A DNA stretch of 64,000 nt from Lates calcarifer (Eukaryota > Chordata > Actinopteri > Centropomidae): positions 11,636,036 through 11,700,035 of the forward strand of contig NC_066843.1 of NCBI RefSeq assembly GCF_001640805.2. Reading direction: 5' to 3'. Positions 12,901-24,539 of this stretch are shown here, piece by piece; position 1 is the first letter of the stretch, and each line of letters starts with the position of its first letter. The notes beneath the pieces are model-generated. The model saw only the letters and a program-made list of their open reading frames with translations. It did not search any database and was not told the origin of the DNA. A program made the position numbers and the translations under genes.

Positions 12901-15900
12901 ACTCTTCTAGCTGTTTACTTTTAGCTGACCATTCACTTGGACTGACCTCTCTCTCTTATCATTGGGGGGGGGGATTTCCCCTGCAGGGATCAACAAATTA
13001 TCATAAAAAATGTTGTCCTCTGTCCACCCTTAGGATGTGACTGAGGTGGAGCTGGCAGAGGAGCAGGCCAAACAGGAGGATCAGATACTCAAGTAAGTTA
13101 CATACAAATTATCTTTTAGATATGGAAAATCAGTCCCCCACCACCTCCACCCCCTCAACCTGTTCTCTCAAACTGAGAAGTCTCGGAGGAGTCAGTCAGT
13201 CCCAGACCAAACCTGGGTCTACTTTCCCCTCCTCCTGTCTGCCTGCCTGTCTGTCCTGTCCGCCTCATGAATAAACAGGGGCTGTGTTAGGCTAAGGTGG
13301 ACCTCACTGGGTCACAGGTCAGGCCTGGCAAAGGTCAGGGCTTGTACGTGTGCGCTCTGGTATTCTGATAAGCATGAAGCACTTTCAGGTCTCAGACAAT
13401 TGATTATTTTATATATTAATATGTGTGCACAGCCATTTGCGTTGATTTTGACGCCAGCCAAGGTAACAAATGGATTGTTATCAGGTAGCACCACACACAG
13501 GAAAGACTAATTCTGTGTGCACTGGGGCTGATGTGAGAGACAATGGATTTGTGGAACCACAATTGACCTTGTTAAACATTGATGTTCATTATATAAATTC
13601 TCAAAAATGCCTTCAGATGCATGTATCTCCCTGTGTTTGAACATGTGTTTATTATATGTGTCTGAAGGCAGCAGGAGTTGTCCAACCTGCTCCATGAGAA
13701 GAAGTATCTTAAGGCCCTAGGTCTCGCCATCTTGCTGGACCAGCCTCACACTGTGCTCACTGTGATCAAAGGTATTTTATCCTACGAGTCTATCCCATTG
13801 TCTCTATCCAATCCATCTCTGTCCTTCATCTTTTCACCTGTGGTTATTTTGGTAATTTGTTGTCCTGCCTGTCTGTCATCTCTCACCACTCACTTGAAGA
13901 GTTGAGTCGTCCCAGCACTGATACTCACACAGCACAGCGCTCTGTTAGCGGATTATCCTGTGATTCCACACTGTCATACTCTATAGACTCAAAAACTCAA
14001 AAGCTTGTCACTCCCTTTTGTCCTTCCCTGTGACATGGAGGAAACAACATGCCATATTTCAAAACAAATAATAATCTCAAGCTTGAATAGCTGTCACATC
14101 CCTCACAGAAAACAATTGCGGGTTTCTGGGGCAAATCACAGACTGTTTATGATGTTAGTGCTGTTATGAACTCTCTGAACTTCTTGTTTGGACTTAAATT
14201 AGAGCCGATGCTCTGCTACTGCAAAGTGAGTCACTGCAGCAGCAAATCTGCCCTCAGTCCTACGTGAAAAGTAGTGCTGCGTAGGGGGCATATTCTAACC
14301 TCTTGTAAACACAACAATGTCTGAAGTAAGCTATTTGTGCTAATGCTGCCTCTGTAGCGATAGCAAAAACTTACACATAGCACCTTTTTAAAAAAAGATG
14401 CACAGCAGTAAAGAGATATCATGACAAGATCTTTTTCAACAATGGAAATGATCTCTCATAGGTTACAAGTGTATAACATCATTCCTGTCTTTCAGTACAT
14501 GTGTGTCAAACAAAAGGCAGATGCACTCAGAGTTCTGCAGTATAATACAAAGAGGTATTGATTACACCAAGTCATGCTTACACTGGAAAGAAGATGAATG
14601 TAGCCGAACCCAGGTGTACACAAAGGAAACTATCTAGTTGTGTAATCCTAACATTGTTTATATTACAGTTTCCACACACCAGTCATTTGCTATTATTAGT
14701 ATGACACAATAATAATATTATCTGTATTTGGTGTTTGATTAAAAGCAAGTTACACAAGCTCCCACGTATGACAAATTATTTTACCCCACTGACTTTTTGT
14801 CATCTGTGATACAGCAGTAGTGCAGTGATGTAATTGTGATAATACACTGTTAGAGGCTAACATATTCAGAGGTGTTTCCATTAAAGGAAAGGCGTCTCAG
14901 TTGCACCAGATGAGACTTTTCTGATCGTTCCATCTGTAAATGAGGTGAAAGCGTAAGCAGACCTGTATATGTCTGTTTTACCATATCACATATAATCTGT
15001 GAATTAGGTAAAAGATAATGAGCACGCAAGGACAGTTAGCTCAGTTGCTACTACAAACTTAACCTGAACAAATGTACCTCAGCCCCTGACGGTCTGTCGT
15101 CTCTGACATCATGATCTCTCTTGCTCTCAGCGATCCGTCAGGGGGAGGACAGACGCGAGCTGCTGGAGAAGACGCTACTGAAACTTCGTGTGGATCAGAA
15201 AGGTAACAGGTCAATAATGTCTTTAACCTTCTGAATGATGACACACAGAAACAACAACAAAAAGGTTGTCTTAATTCAACTGCAAATGGTTGATTCACAT
15301 TGAAAGTTGCAAAGTTTAAATGAATAAACATATAAAGGTTAAAATTCAGATTATTAACCTCAATATATTTTCCAAGAATTCAAGAAATGTCTTTAAAAAG
15401 GCTCTGACTTGTTTGAATGTGAAAGTGTATGAGGTTTTTCAACTTTGGCAAGATAAACAAAGAAATTCTTGGGATTTCACAAGCCTGCTGGTCTTTTTAA
15501 AGAGAATATGACTCTCAGACACAATGAGCCGGAGAAACAATGTCTGTCAGTGGAGAAAGTAATAAAGCCTGTTTCTTTATTTTAACTTCCTTTTCACCCT
15601 CATAACTGGCTACTGCTGCCTCACACTCAACCCTGTAATGTCCTCACTCAGAGTCACTCCTACGCTACTGTGTGGTGTGGAACACCAACGCCAGAAACTG
15701 TCAGGATGCCCAGGCAGTCCTACAGGTGCTCCTGACACACCTGCCGCCTGAGGAGCTGCTGCAGTACCAGGGCGCCCGAGCACACCTGGAGGGACTCATC
15801 CCATATACAGGTCAGCAGAGGGCATGTGTGTGTCTGAATATAATAGTGTTGACCAAATGAGAGAATGAAATGTTTTTATGTATCTTTAATCCAGTTTATA

Positions 15901-17559
15901 CGCCCAAATTATCGTAAATTATCCAACAATACCTCTCTCCAAACTTTAGACATTAAATGATTGAATATGGCAAAACAGAAACGTACATAAAATACATTTA
16001 AATATACAGAATAATGCATTGGCTTCAGCACTTGGATAAAGGGCTTAATAAAAACGACGACGACAATGTTAGCATAGCTGACAGAAGTTGGACACGTGCC
16101 AAAGAAGCAGCGTAAGATAACCCAGTAAAAGCTGCTCTGAAGGTGGTGTGGTAGAAACAAACAGGTTGAAGACATCTGTCACATCTGCTACTGAAATTAG
16201 AGCAGGGACTCTTCCACAAAGAAAGCTATATTTTTAGCTTCCTTTTAGAGATGGGTGTGTGTCATGATATGGATTATGTACACTGATCAGTAATACAAAG
16301 AAACATTGATGTATAACCATGTACCACAAGATGACAGCTGAGACGGGTTCAATGCTAAAGAAGACATGATAGATATTACGATAAAGTGGTAAATTGGAGG
16401 CATGGGACATTTAAGTCTGGTTTCTAGAAAGAGGAGATACTGGTTCAAGATGGGACAGTGTTAATATAAACATGATATGCAAGGAGATTACACAGGCAAA
16501 GTGGATGGAAACATTGCATGATTGTAAAGACATAAACCTAGGTTACCTGTTAGCCTACATATATTATCCTGATCCCAAATCCTAAATCTAGTTTTGGCTG
16601 AAATGACTGATTCCTCTTCTCTCTCCCACAGAGAGACACATGCAGAGGATTGGAAATTTGCTGCAGGCATCCATGTTTCTGAACTACATGTGGCAGAAGA
16701 TGAGAGTGGCCGGGGCACCATCCAGGTGAGAGAGCTGCTGAGTCTCAGGTCACAGGCTGGAGCTCATGAACCATCTTAGTCCACTGCCCTGTCTCTTCTG
16801 ATTATTAACAAGATATTGTTTCATGATGATTCAGGATTCAAGTCTTTCTGTGGATCAAACATGCCATAAAATTATGTGATCAGTGTTGCTGTGGTCGTAT
16901 TTAACTCTGATGGGAATCCAGGAAGAGGAAGTAGTGTTGGTGTTTGCTACTGAGCAGCATTCTCAGCCTTCGAAGCAGGCATGCTGCCATATTTTTTTCT
17001 TTTTCTGATTGTTGTGACTGAGAGATTTGACTGTAAATGATACATGGAAACAAGGTTGACATCTTGACATGAAGTATTTACATATCCACACATCCGGAAC
17101 CTAAAGTTTTTGCATAGTTATATGATAGTGTTTGGGAGCTCATTTGCAGTTACATCTAATCCATGTTCTTGTATCTGTCCTAGTATGGGCCAAGATGAAG
17201 AAATGGACACCACTCCTCTTGCCAAACCGTTCTTCATGATTGACAAGGAGAAAGGAAAGGACAGCGGCGAGGAGAAGCGAGACACCGGGAATGACAGCGA
17301 TAGTGGACAAGATGAAGATCCAAAGTGCCCTGCTGAAGAGGAGGAGGAGGACAACGACGATGAGGTCAGCGTCACCAAGAAAGCCTCCACAACCAACGCG
17401 AGGCTAGAAAACGGAGAGAGCACCAAAACTAACGGCAACCGCCGCTCTGAAAATGAGGAGAGCTCAGAGGAAGAAGACATGGAGGAAGACGATCAAACTA
17501 AGGCGATGAGACGTCTCCCAGTTTCTTCAGCTCCTCAGTGCCAGACTCTCGCCAGCTGA
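3274..17559 (+). CDS. tbl3: Transducin beta-like 3 / UTP13, SSU processome WD40 protein
   Basis: Component of the U3 snoRNP small-subunit processome, acting in nucleolar 18S pre-rRNA processing. There are 23 exons: 3274-3305, 3429-3480, 3760-3855, 4294-4341, 4451-4592, 4679-4763, 4970-5140, 5289-5364, 5526-5622, 5712-5935, 6361-6502, 7226-7284, 7443-7549, 8273-8408, 11345-11584, 11692-11762, 12395-12551, 13034-13092, 13668-13771, 15131-15202, 15652-15810, 16632-16725 and 17184-17559. They total 2799 bases (932 residues), and every junction is in phase with GT-AG ends. The N terminus contains KIEPFYKGGK, diagnostic of TBL3. Two WD40 propellers follow (GCDGTIKIWD, SGSQDCTVKVWD, SGSQDRTAKLWS, TSSADGTTKLWS, GSDGLVKLWT), to about residue 645. 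The Utp13 C-terminal helical domain spans about residues 646-808 (NLLHEKKYLKALGLAI). The last exon adds an acidic Glu/Asp/Ser-rich tail that makes the protein longer than the 808-residue human one. Confidence 0.96.
9905..10262 (-). repeat. Non-autonomous DNA-transposon-like repeat in TBL3 intron 14
   Basis: Diverged copy of a widespread fish repeat that ends in 'TTGTTGCAGCCCTA' (here 10248-10261). The landmarks are 'TTTTCTCACTATTTTCTCAC' and 'GGTCAAGAGAATAAGCAGCAG', with AATTAGTTGATTGAC at the other end. The family was recognised by memory. The copy shares sequence, in inverted orientation, with the element at 12030-12260. Confidence 0.5.
10290..10520 (-). repeat. Second teleost repeat in TBL3 intron 14
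   Basis: Contains 'TTTTTACTTTACTTTTACTT' followed by 'TATTTTACAGTGTGGTGCTG' and 'AACTAAAGGATTT'. This resembles the end of the common fish repeat that produces AGTACTTTTAC-type runs. It abuts the previous element, so the 2.9 kb intron is largely repeat-derived. Boundaries are approximate. Confidence 0.4.
10731..10813. repeat. Compound microsatellite (TATC/AT/CA)
   Basis: A run of CTAT/ATCT tetranucleotides passes into an (AT)n tract and then into a (CA)n tract of about ten units. It lies in TBL3 intron 14. Confidence 0.9.
12030..12260 (+). repeat. Inverted copy of the 'GCAGCCCTA' repeat family in TBL3 intron 16
   Basis: Shares 'GTCGATTATTTTTCGAT' and 'GAGCCCAAGATAACATTTGC' followed by 'TTGTTTGGTC' with the common fish family seen at 9905-10262. 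The internal 'GAGCTCAAGACG...' of that copy aligns here on the opposite strand. It is diverged and its boundaries are approximate. Confidence 0.45.
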
Positions 17560-18807
17560 CCGGGATCGCCAAGCTGAACACAGACGACTCACTCCTGAAG
17601 ATTAAAAAAAATCCCACAAAGTCCTCTTATCTGGGACCATTAGCTGGAGCTGGGGCGACACACTGAATGTGTGGCAGCGCTGGAAGAGACAGGTGTGGGA
17701 TGGTAATAATACAGATTAAAGGCCTCTCCATCCCGACTTCCCCAGACAGAATGGACAGACAGGAAGAAAAGATGAGGGAGGTAAAAGGAGCTGCATAAAC
17801 AGTGAGGGCTGAACTATGGGTTATCTTCCCTCTCATGCATACCAGCACCCACTGTCTGGCTTCTGCAGTGTTGTATAATCCTGATTGACCTGCTCGACCA
17901 CAAGACAAACAGCTCGTTACATATTACCCTGCATTTTTTTATGACATGATCACAGATGTTTATAAAATAAAAAATGTGTTCCTTGTGATTTAAAATGAGA
18001 CACAAGTGTGTTACAACATTACTTTTTTTAAGTTGCCTTTAACATTTGACCCATCAGTCATTCACATACTGAGCAGCTGCCTTAAAAAAAACAAAAAAAC
18101 TTGTTACTTAGTGGAAATGGTGAAAATCTCTGTGGAGGATACTGGAGGTTTTGACCTTCTGGTTTCTGCATATTTTAGTAAAAATCAACCAGGGCATGTG
18201 CAGCTTTATCTTTTCAATCCATGCTTTTTATTTGTTCCAAGCTTCTCAGTAACATATGAAAAAAAAGCCACATTACATTCTTCCAAGTGGAGTTTTTGCT
18301 GTAAACACGCTTTAGCAGGAAACAGAACAACCTGCACAGACTGGTATTTCACAAAACATTTACTTTCTATTTCAGGTACAAGCATAAATCAATCACGCTC
18401 TTCTGCACTCGACACAGTGAAAATGCATATAAGGCACGACACAGGGTTTCCAGTATGGAAAATAAGTCATCATTCAAAACAGATAGTAAAAAGGTGAGCT
18501 ATGAATGTTTAGTGAATCTTGATTAATCGTCTTGTTTATACATATAAACTGATTAAATTAGGAGATTTTGTGAAACTTGCACACATGCACATTATACATG
18601 GTAGACAACATTAACAAAACTTCACCACTCAGAATCAACAATTCCTATTACATGTTGCAGCAGTCCTCTCTAGTCTTAGCTTCAATCATTAAATAGATCA
18701 GTCCAGCAGTTGTAGCCTAATTAGCAGAGCTGCATCCTCAGGCCCCAGACTAGATGAGGTTCTTTAATAATGAGAAAATAAAGCTAGCTTTGGTGTCAAT
18801 AGAAACC
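17560..18807. other. Convergent 3' UTRs of TBL3 (plus) and NOXO1 (minus)
   Basis: The TBL3 3' UTR probably ends soon after AATAAA at 17966-17971, about 400 bases past the stop. On the minus strand, ATTAAA (plus 18763-18768) and AATAAA (plus 18227-18232) are candidate NOXO1 poly(A) signals. The longest open frame here (18006-18497, plus) has no recognisable domain and is AT-rich, so I treat it as chance. Confidence 0.55.
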
Positions 18808-21800
18808 TCATCTGGTCTGTATCTCGGTTTGTGTGGGTGACTGGCCGCCTCTGGCTGCGTTCTTGCGGGTGACAGTGGAGCAGCGGGTGAGGATCTCCTG
18901 AGCCCGCGGCCTGGGTGGCACCTTAGGCATCGTGGGCCCCTTGTAGAGGTTGGGGTCAGAGACGCTGGGGAGTATCTTCCCCTCTTGGGCGCTCGTGGGG
19001 CTGAGGCAGTTGCTCGGCGGGGGCGTGCGGCTGAGGCGCAGCTGTTCCTCGTTGACGCTGTGGCTCAGGTTGAGGGACGAGCTCGCCGAGGAGGAGCTGA
19101 GGTCGTCACTGAAGCTGAAGTCGTCGCTGCTGCTGCTCATGAAGCTGCTCCCCTCACTGTCTTCTCTCAGCATCCTGCCACGCTCCAACCCCTCCTGCTC
19201 TTCTCCGTCCACCTCCACCATGATGGTGGGTGGAGGGGCGTGATTTGCGGCGGGTGGGGAGGCGGCAGGAGCAGCAGAGGGCGAAAAGGCCCTGGGCAAG
19301 GGCAGAGCCGGCGGCTGATCAGACAAGACGTTGAGGGAGCGGGACCTAGGCTTGTTTTCCGGTTCAAGCAGGCGAGGCGAGGAAGACCTGACGGGTGGAA
19401 GCTGCAGCAGGTTTCCTTGAGATAGGCTGAGCTGGTGGGACTGTTCCAGCATCGAGGAGGAGGAGGGGTCCGGGAGTAGGGAGGAGGAAGCGCGACGATC
19501 TTTGTGGTGGCCTGTCATCTGGATGCGAGGGAAGTTGTAGGGCTGCAGGTACATGGTGGGGATGTAACCTGCTTTGCCTTTGTACCTGTTGGAAACAAAC
19601 AAAAAAAGAGACAAGAATGCAGCGTTGAAAATCTTGATACTGGCAGCAGTGCTTCAGGAACTATGAGCACAAACACTGTCTGGTATTCAACAGATCGTTC
19701 GTCTTGATTACACAGTCCTATGGGAGACATCTATTATGCTACCATTTCCGTCAGTATCTTTCTTTTCATCATCCTGTCCTATTTACCTGATGAGCCACCA
19801 GCCATTGTTGGACTTCTGCAGGACATCCACCACTGCGCCCATGTTTACAGTTATCTCATCATCTTTGGTGGCTTTGTAGCTCTTCACTGCAGTGTACAGG
19901 GCTCCTTAAAGAATGAGAGAAGCTACTTTAATACACAATGTTGTGTTGACAGATATCAACCCACCAGAGCAATTAGGTGTTGAGAGGGTACAGCAGGAAC
20001 TGTATCTGTGCACTTACCTCTCTCAGGAGTCCCATCTATGTCGTCTTCATCCTCATCGTCATCGTCATCTAGCTTCTCCAAGTAGGGGGCCGGGAACCAG
20101 GCCATCTGTTTGGCTTCATTCTCCACAAGCCACCACCCTGAACCAACATAAGACACATATTAAACCCATCCCAGAGTGCATTTGGGCCCATTAACCACCA
20201 TTAAGCAGGACACACTGACTGATGTTTGTTTGCTCACCTGCTTTGTCTTTGATGAGTACGTCCACTTTTTCGTCCACAGCCACTTTGAAAGGTTTGTTCT
20301 TGGTGTCTTTGGTCTCGTACTTGGCCACGCACCTGTACGTCTCCGTGACAAACGGATGGGTCACGTTGCCGCCGCCACCGTGCCCTGCATCGCCCTTGAT
20401 CTCGTCGTCTGAAGGCATGATCACGATGCTAAAGGTGAGAGCTGCAGGTTAGTGTGGAGGTAAATACACACCAGAAACATACAAGGGTGCACTTTTAGTG
20501 GTGTCAGGGTGTCTCGGCTAGTTCCTGGTCTACCACGATACATGTCAAAACTTGATACAGATACTAGTTCAGCGGTCCAGGTCCACATCCCTGCCTTGCT
20601 GCTCTGCCACAAAGTCAGATCTGAACATGTAATTCTATGTATTCATTGTTTGTTGTTTTCAATTCTTGAACATTCTTCTGCTAAAATCTACAGCAATCAT
20701 AACATTTTTACTGAGGTAAAAACTACTCTCATTCTTTTGTAGAGAGAGAAATACTGATCTTGAATGGCAAATAACTTTTGTTAGATGTAACATATTTTTC
20801 TATTTTTCTTTGAGTCTAATATTCTCAAAAGGACATTTTTGGAAAGTTATAAACCCGTTTCAAGGCCCACTGCAGTTTAAGGTAGCACATGTGAATGTGC
20901 AACAACCTAAATATCAAAAAAGTTGTGTTTACTTTGATTTTAATGTAAAATGCACAAACAAAATTTACATTAATTTTGTTTAAGTCCCTGCTCTCTATAG
21001 ATCTCTATATGGAATCTGCATCATGCTATGTTCTCCTTCTCCTCTTCTCCCCTCACCCCTTTTTCTCAACCCAACCGGTCGAGTTTCCTTGCCACTGTCG
21101 CCTAATGTTTGCTCGTGGTGGGAATTATTGCGTCTCTCTTTATAAATTTTGTAATAAAACGAGTGGGTCTAGACCTGCTTTGTATGAAAACTGCCACAAG
21201 ATAATCTCTGTTGTGATTTGGAATACAAAAAAAAAAAAAAAAAAAAAAAAGATTTGTAAGTATAACTTACCTGTTCTTGGCGATGTCCGGCTGCATGTCC
21301 TGGTCTTTAGGGTGGAAGAACTGGATGAGGTCTGAAGAATGAAGGACCCGCGGGTCGCAGCTCAGGAGATCGTCGCAATATTTCTGCAAGAATTTGAGGC
21401 GCAGCAAGTGACTTTGCGGGGCCCTTCTTCCTGCTGCCCCGCTTCGCCTTCGAGTCTATAAAGGAAACAGAGACACAGAAAGTAAAAATGTGCAACAGCT
21501 TCGTTGTTGCATATGATTTACACAAACTGCAGCTGGGAATTACGCACGCTTACATTGAAATTTGGGGATGGTTCTTTCAGATTTCTTCAGTTTACTCGCC
21601 GCTGGGAATGCTTTCTTCATCTGTTTCTGTGAGCAAAGGTAACAGACCTGTTTAGAAAAACCAACAGCCACATTCACATGCGTGAGGTCATGAATTCAAC
21701 AGGTGTTTTGTACTCACATGCATTTTCTTGAAATCCTGAAAAGCTCTGTAAACCACAATGTCACTCTGATCCGACCAAAGCACGGAGGTCATGTACATCT

Positions 21801-21968
21801 GGAAAAGAAAAATGCAGATCTGATCACACCGCAGAAAAGCACAGGTTTTCTCTAATTGCTGCATCGAGACACAAAATGAGAGATAACCACATCTGCGCTT
21901 ACTTTGCTCTTCTCTTTTTGCATGACTCCGATTAAACGGACACTGATCGGGTACCGCTGGGCCTCCAT
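18808..21968 (-). CDS. noxo1: NADPH oxidase organizer 1 (PX + two SH3 domains), one apparent frameshift
   Basis: Cytosolic organiser subunit that brings the activator to membrane NOX1/p22phox. Exons on the minus strand: 21903-21968, 21718-21798, 21554-21626, 21271-21455, 20238-20428, 20018-20137, 19787-19904 and 18808-19585. A PX domain starts at [10 protein letters not shown] and continues through [11 protein letters not shown] and the [12 protein letters not shown] helix. SH3-A contains [20 protein letters not shown], an acidic Asp-rich linker follows, and SH3-B contains [20 protein letters not shown]. The long C-terminal exon is Ser/Pro-rich and ends near PKVPPRPR, a class II SH3 ligand of the kind used to bind the activator or to autoinhibit. 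The exons sum to 1612 bases, one more than a multiple of three; the excess lies in exon 21271-21455, probably near 21403-21413. Without it the protein would be 536 residues, longer than the 370 or so of human NOXO1, because of the tail. In-frame sequence upstream of 21968 exists, but MEAQRYPI matches the family start. Confidence 0.88.
21227..21250. repeat. Poly(A) tract in NOXO1 intron
   Basis: A run of 24 A on plus, just inside the intron after the exon ending at 21271. On the coding strand it is a poly(T) tract 20 bases from the donor. It is prone to polymerase slippage and assembly error. Confidence 0.95.
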
Positions 21969-22087
21969 GTTCCAACGACAGAGTCGGGACAAAGTTTGCT
22001 GCTGAGTTAGTCCAGTTGTGAGGTGCTGCACGAGCCTCTCAGCCTCGCCCTGGTTTGAGTCTGAGGCAGAGATGCTCTGCAGGTGCA

Positions 22088-22224
22088 TTTATATCTCCTC
22101 CTCCTCCTCCTCCTCCTCCACCTGCGCAGGTGTGGCTCTGTGAGTCACGGAATGGTGGAGGTGGAAAAATCTCGTCGTCACTTGAAGGAAACTCCAGCGT
22201 TGCTCCAAAACCGCGATATTTATA
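22088..22224 (-). promoter_or_regulatory. Candidate NOXO1 core promoter with two TATA-like boxes
   Basis: On the minus strand, TATAAATA (plus 22217-22224) and ATATAAA (plus 22088-22094) stand about 250 and 120 bases upstream of the NOXO1 ATG. A GGA-repeat (CTC-rich on plus, about 22096-22122) lies between them. TATA boxes would suit an inducible gene. I infer a start site about 30 bases downstream of one of them; the sequence alone does not say which. Confidence 0.45.
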
Positions 22225-22647
22225 CTTTTTGGCAAAAGACGTTGTATTTCTGGGGCCTCTGACACAGACAGGTCTTTATTCTAAATCCTGCTACGTGAGG
22301 CAGCTGGAGGATGGAGCAGGTGTATTTAGAGCGGGACGGTTTCCTCCACAATTTGTCAGCATGCTGATCTCATAATTTGTCCAGTTAAATCACCTTAAAG
22401 CACCACAGAGATTAATTTATTCTTTTTTTTTCTAGCTCCCATCCTTTCATTTTACTCAGGCCCATCACATCAGAAAATGGCAGTTCTTAGATTTAGTGTT
22501 TACTTAACTGGTGCTTCTGTCTGTGTAGAAAATATTTCTCACCCATCTCTCTTCATCTAGAAAGAACTGGTGTTTGGTGCTTGGTTTGAATACTTGTTAA
22601 TTTTGTATCACTGTGAGAGGATACTCCACCTAAAAAATAAAAATAAC

Positions 22648-22699
22648 AAAAAAAAAAAAAAAAAAAAAAGAAGAAGAAGAAAGAAAGAAAGAGAAAAAA
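22648..22699. repeat. Poly(A) followed by (AAG)n
   Basis: About 22 consecutive A lead into AAG/AAAG repeats. A poly(A) head without an adjacent recognisable retroelement gives no clear origin. Confidence 0.9.
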
Positions 22700-23069
22700 A
22701 TATATAATGGACCATAAGATGGTATAAAATAAAGAAGAGCAGAATCAAATAGGCAACAAACAAAGCAGTAAATGACAAAAGAATAAATATTCTGTGAAGA
22801 AAAAGAATGATGACAGTGTCCATAACACCCACAGGTGCTCTTGGAAGTAGATTTTTTTGTGTTACATCACACAGATGGATGAGGACAGTTGAATAAGTGT
22901 TTTGGTTGACAGGACCTGAAACTGAACAAAGTATAAAATATAAATAGAGAATTGCAGGTATTCCTAATGAGGTTGATCTTCATATCTACTGAGCTGCACT
23001 CAACCTGTCATCCTCACCAGCCACAGAAAGAGCAAAGCAACCAATCCAACAATGTGGTTAGTTTCACCA

Positions 23070-23071
23070 GA

Positions 23072-23144
<73 letters not shown>
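23070..23144. repeat. (CA)n-(GA)n compound microsatellite
   Basis: About ten AC units are followed directly by about 27 AG units with one interruption (AGGAG). Likely polymorphic. Confidence 0.95.
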
Positions 23145-23147
<3 letters not shown>

Positions 23148-23850
23148 ATAACTGCCTCTTGTTAAATGCAAGTTTGGAGATATATGGAATCACAGCACTT
23201 GATGATGAGTTCATGATGATGACAGTTTCACAGTGAAAGGGCTGGTTGCAGATGTCAACAACCAAACGTTTTCAACTTTATTGAATGTGCTTCATAGTGG
23301 TTTTTTTGTTTGTTTGTTTTTTGTAGAAGTTTTGGTTTTTGTTTTGCTGTACTTTTTTCATGATTTCATTCTTCCCATATTATGTCTGTTAAATAATTTC
23401 TGTGATAATCTTTTGTGGATTCATAGTATATGCAACCCTGAAAGTGTGTCATTGTCTGTTTTCTTCCATTGATGTTGCAACAAAGGCTAAATTAAATTAA
23501 AATCAAAAATATAATATATACATACTGCATAATAAAATTAATACCATATTTTAAAACACAGAGACAAAGTTCATAGATTACTAGGATACACCAAACTGCA
23601 TCTGTCCTGTAGACAGTTGTCAGCATTGTTAAAGCTGAAGAAGGAAGTGGTTGCCCACATTATTTTTAACATTCCTTTCCTTTTGTGGTTTATAAGGAAA
23701 AATGTTTCCCCATCTCTTGAGCCATGTGTCGTTAGCTGTGGCACGTACGCCAAACATGAGCCACATTTATTGAACATTGACTCTTTTTTTAATGCTATGA
23801 AGAAAGCTGCATTATGATGGTTAATCAGAAACCTTGTTGTTACCATGCAA

Positions 23851-23853
23851 CAA

Positions 23854-23884
<31 letters not shown>

Positions 23885-23905
23885 AACAAAAAACAAAAAA
23901 CAAAA
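23851..23905. repeat. Poly(C)/poly(A) and (AAAAAAC)n tract
   Basis: About 15 C in a row, then a run of A, then several AAAAAAC units. An open frame spanning it is a low-complexity artefact. Confidence 0.9.
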
Positions 23906-24496
23906 TATCCATTGTTTTTCTGCACATTTATCACCTGAAATTTTGAAAAGCCACATCTTTAATACCAGACTACCTTTGTCTCCAAGCAACTTAAGAAAAA
24001 TAAACCTTGTTTTTAGGGGTCAAGTTAATGTTTAACACAGAGAGCATGGATAGAAAACTTATACTGCAGGGTTTTTGACTGCTGTTCCGTGTCAAATCAA
24101 CCTGATAATGAAGTAACAGAAGTAACCTGCATTGATTGGGAATATGCTGCAGTCAGTAGGACTGGTATCACTTTCTCCATTTCTGAGATTTGTGGGTAAG
24201 AAAGAGGGACTGGCCCGTATCCTCAATTTGTAGCAGCAAAAATTAATTAATTCACACTCACTTATCAACAGCTACACTATATCAGAGACAATACAAAGTT
24301 GGCTACACTTCAGTACTACCACAAAATGGGTTAGGGTTTGAACTTGGCTGAAATGTGTTTGACATAAGGACTTAAACCTTTTCATGGTCCACTACTGACA
24401 CCTAGTGCTGGCTGCTGTGATTTCAGTGCTCTGACAATGTCCCACAGAGGAGGTTTGACTAAACTTTACCAGAGCTGGGTTTATCTAAAAATGATA

Positions 24497-24500
<4 letters not shown>

Positions 24501-24527
<27 letters not shown>
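24501..24527. repeat. Poly(A) tract near the GID4 3' end
   Basis: 27 A on plus, directly downstream (minus orientation) of the inferred GID4 poly(A) site. It reads as poly(T) in the GID4 sense strand, so it is not a retroposed tail of that gene. Confidence 0.9.
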
Positions 24528-24531
<4 letters not shown>

Positions 24532-24539
24532 AAGAAGAT

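Larger units (their letters stand above)
22240..24539. other. Gene-poor spacer between NOXO1 and GID4
   Basis: No exon with homology or good splice signals was found on either strand. The stretch is AT-rich and punctuated by the simple repeats listed separately. Open frames here run through microsatellites or low-complexity tracts. Confidence 0.6.

Noticed and set aside
18006..18497. 163-codon open frame on plus between TBL3 and NOXO1
   Set aside because: It lies in converging 3' UTRs, is AT-rich and low in recognisable motifs, and has no splice or homology support.
18950..19425. Plus-strand frames opposite the NOXO1 C-terminal exon
   Set aside because: The minus-strand frame has the SH3-B end and the PPRPR motif and joins upstream exons; the plus frames are low-complexity shadows.
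22952..23236. Open frame with a Thr-His and Arg-Glu repeat peptide
   Set aside because: The peptide is just the translated (CA)n-(GA)n microsatellite.
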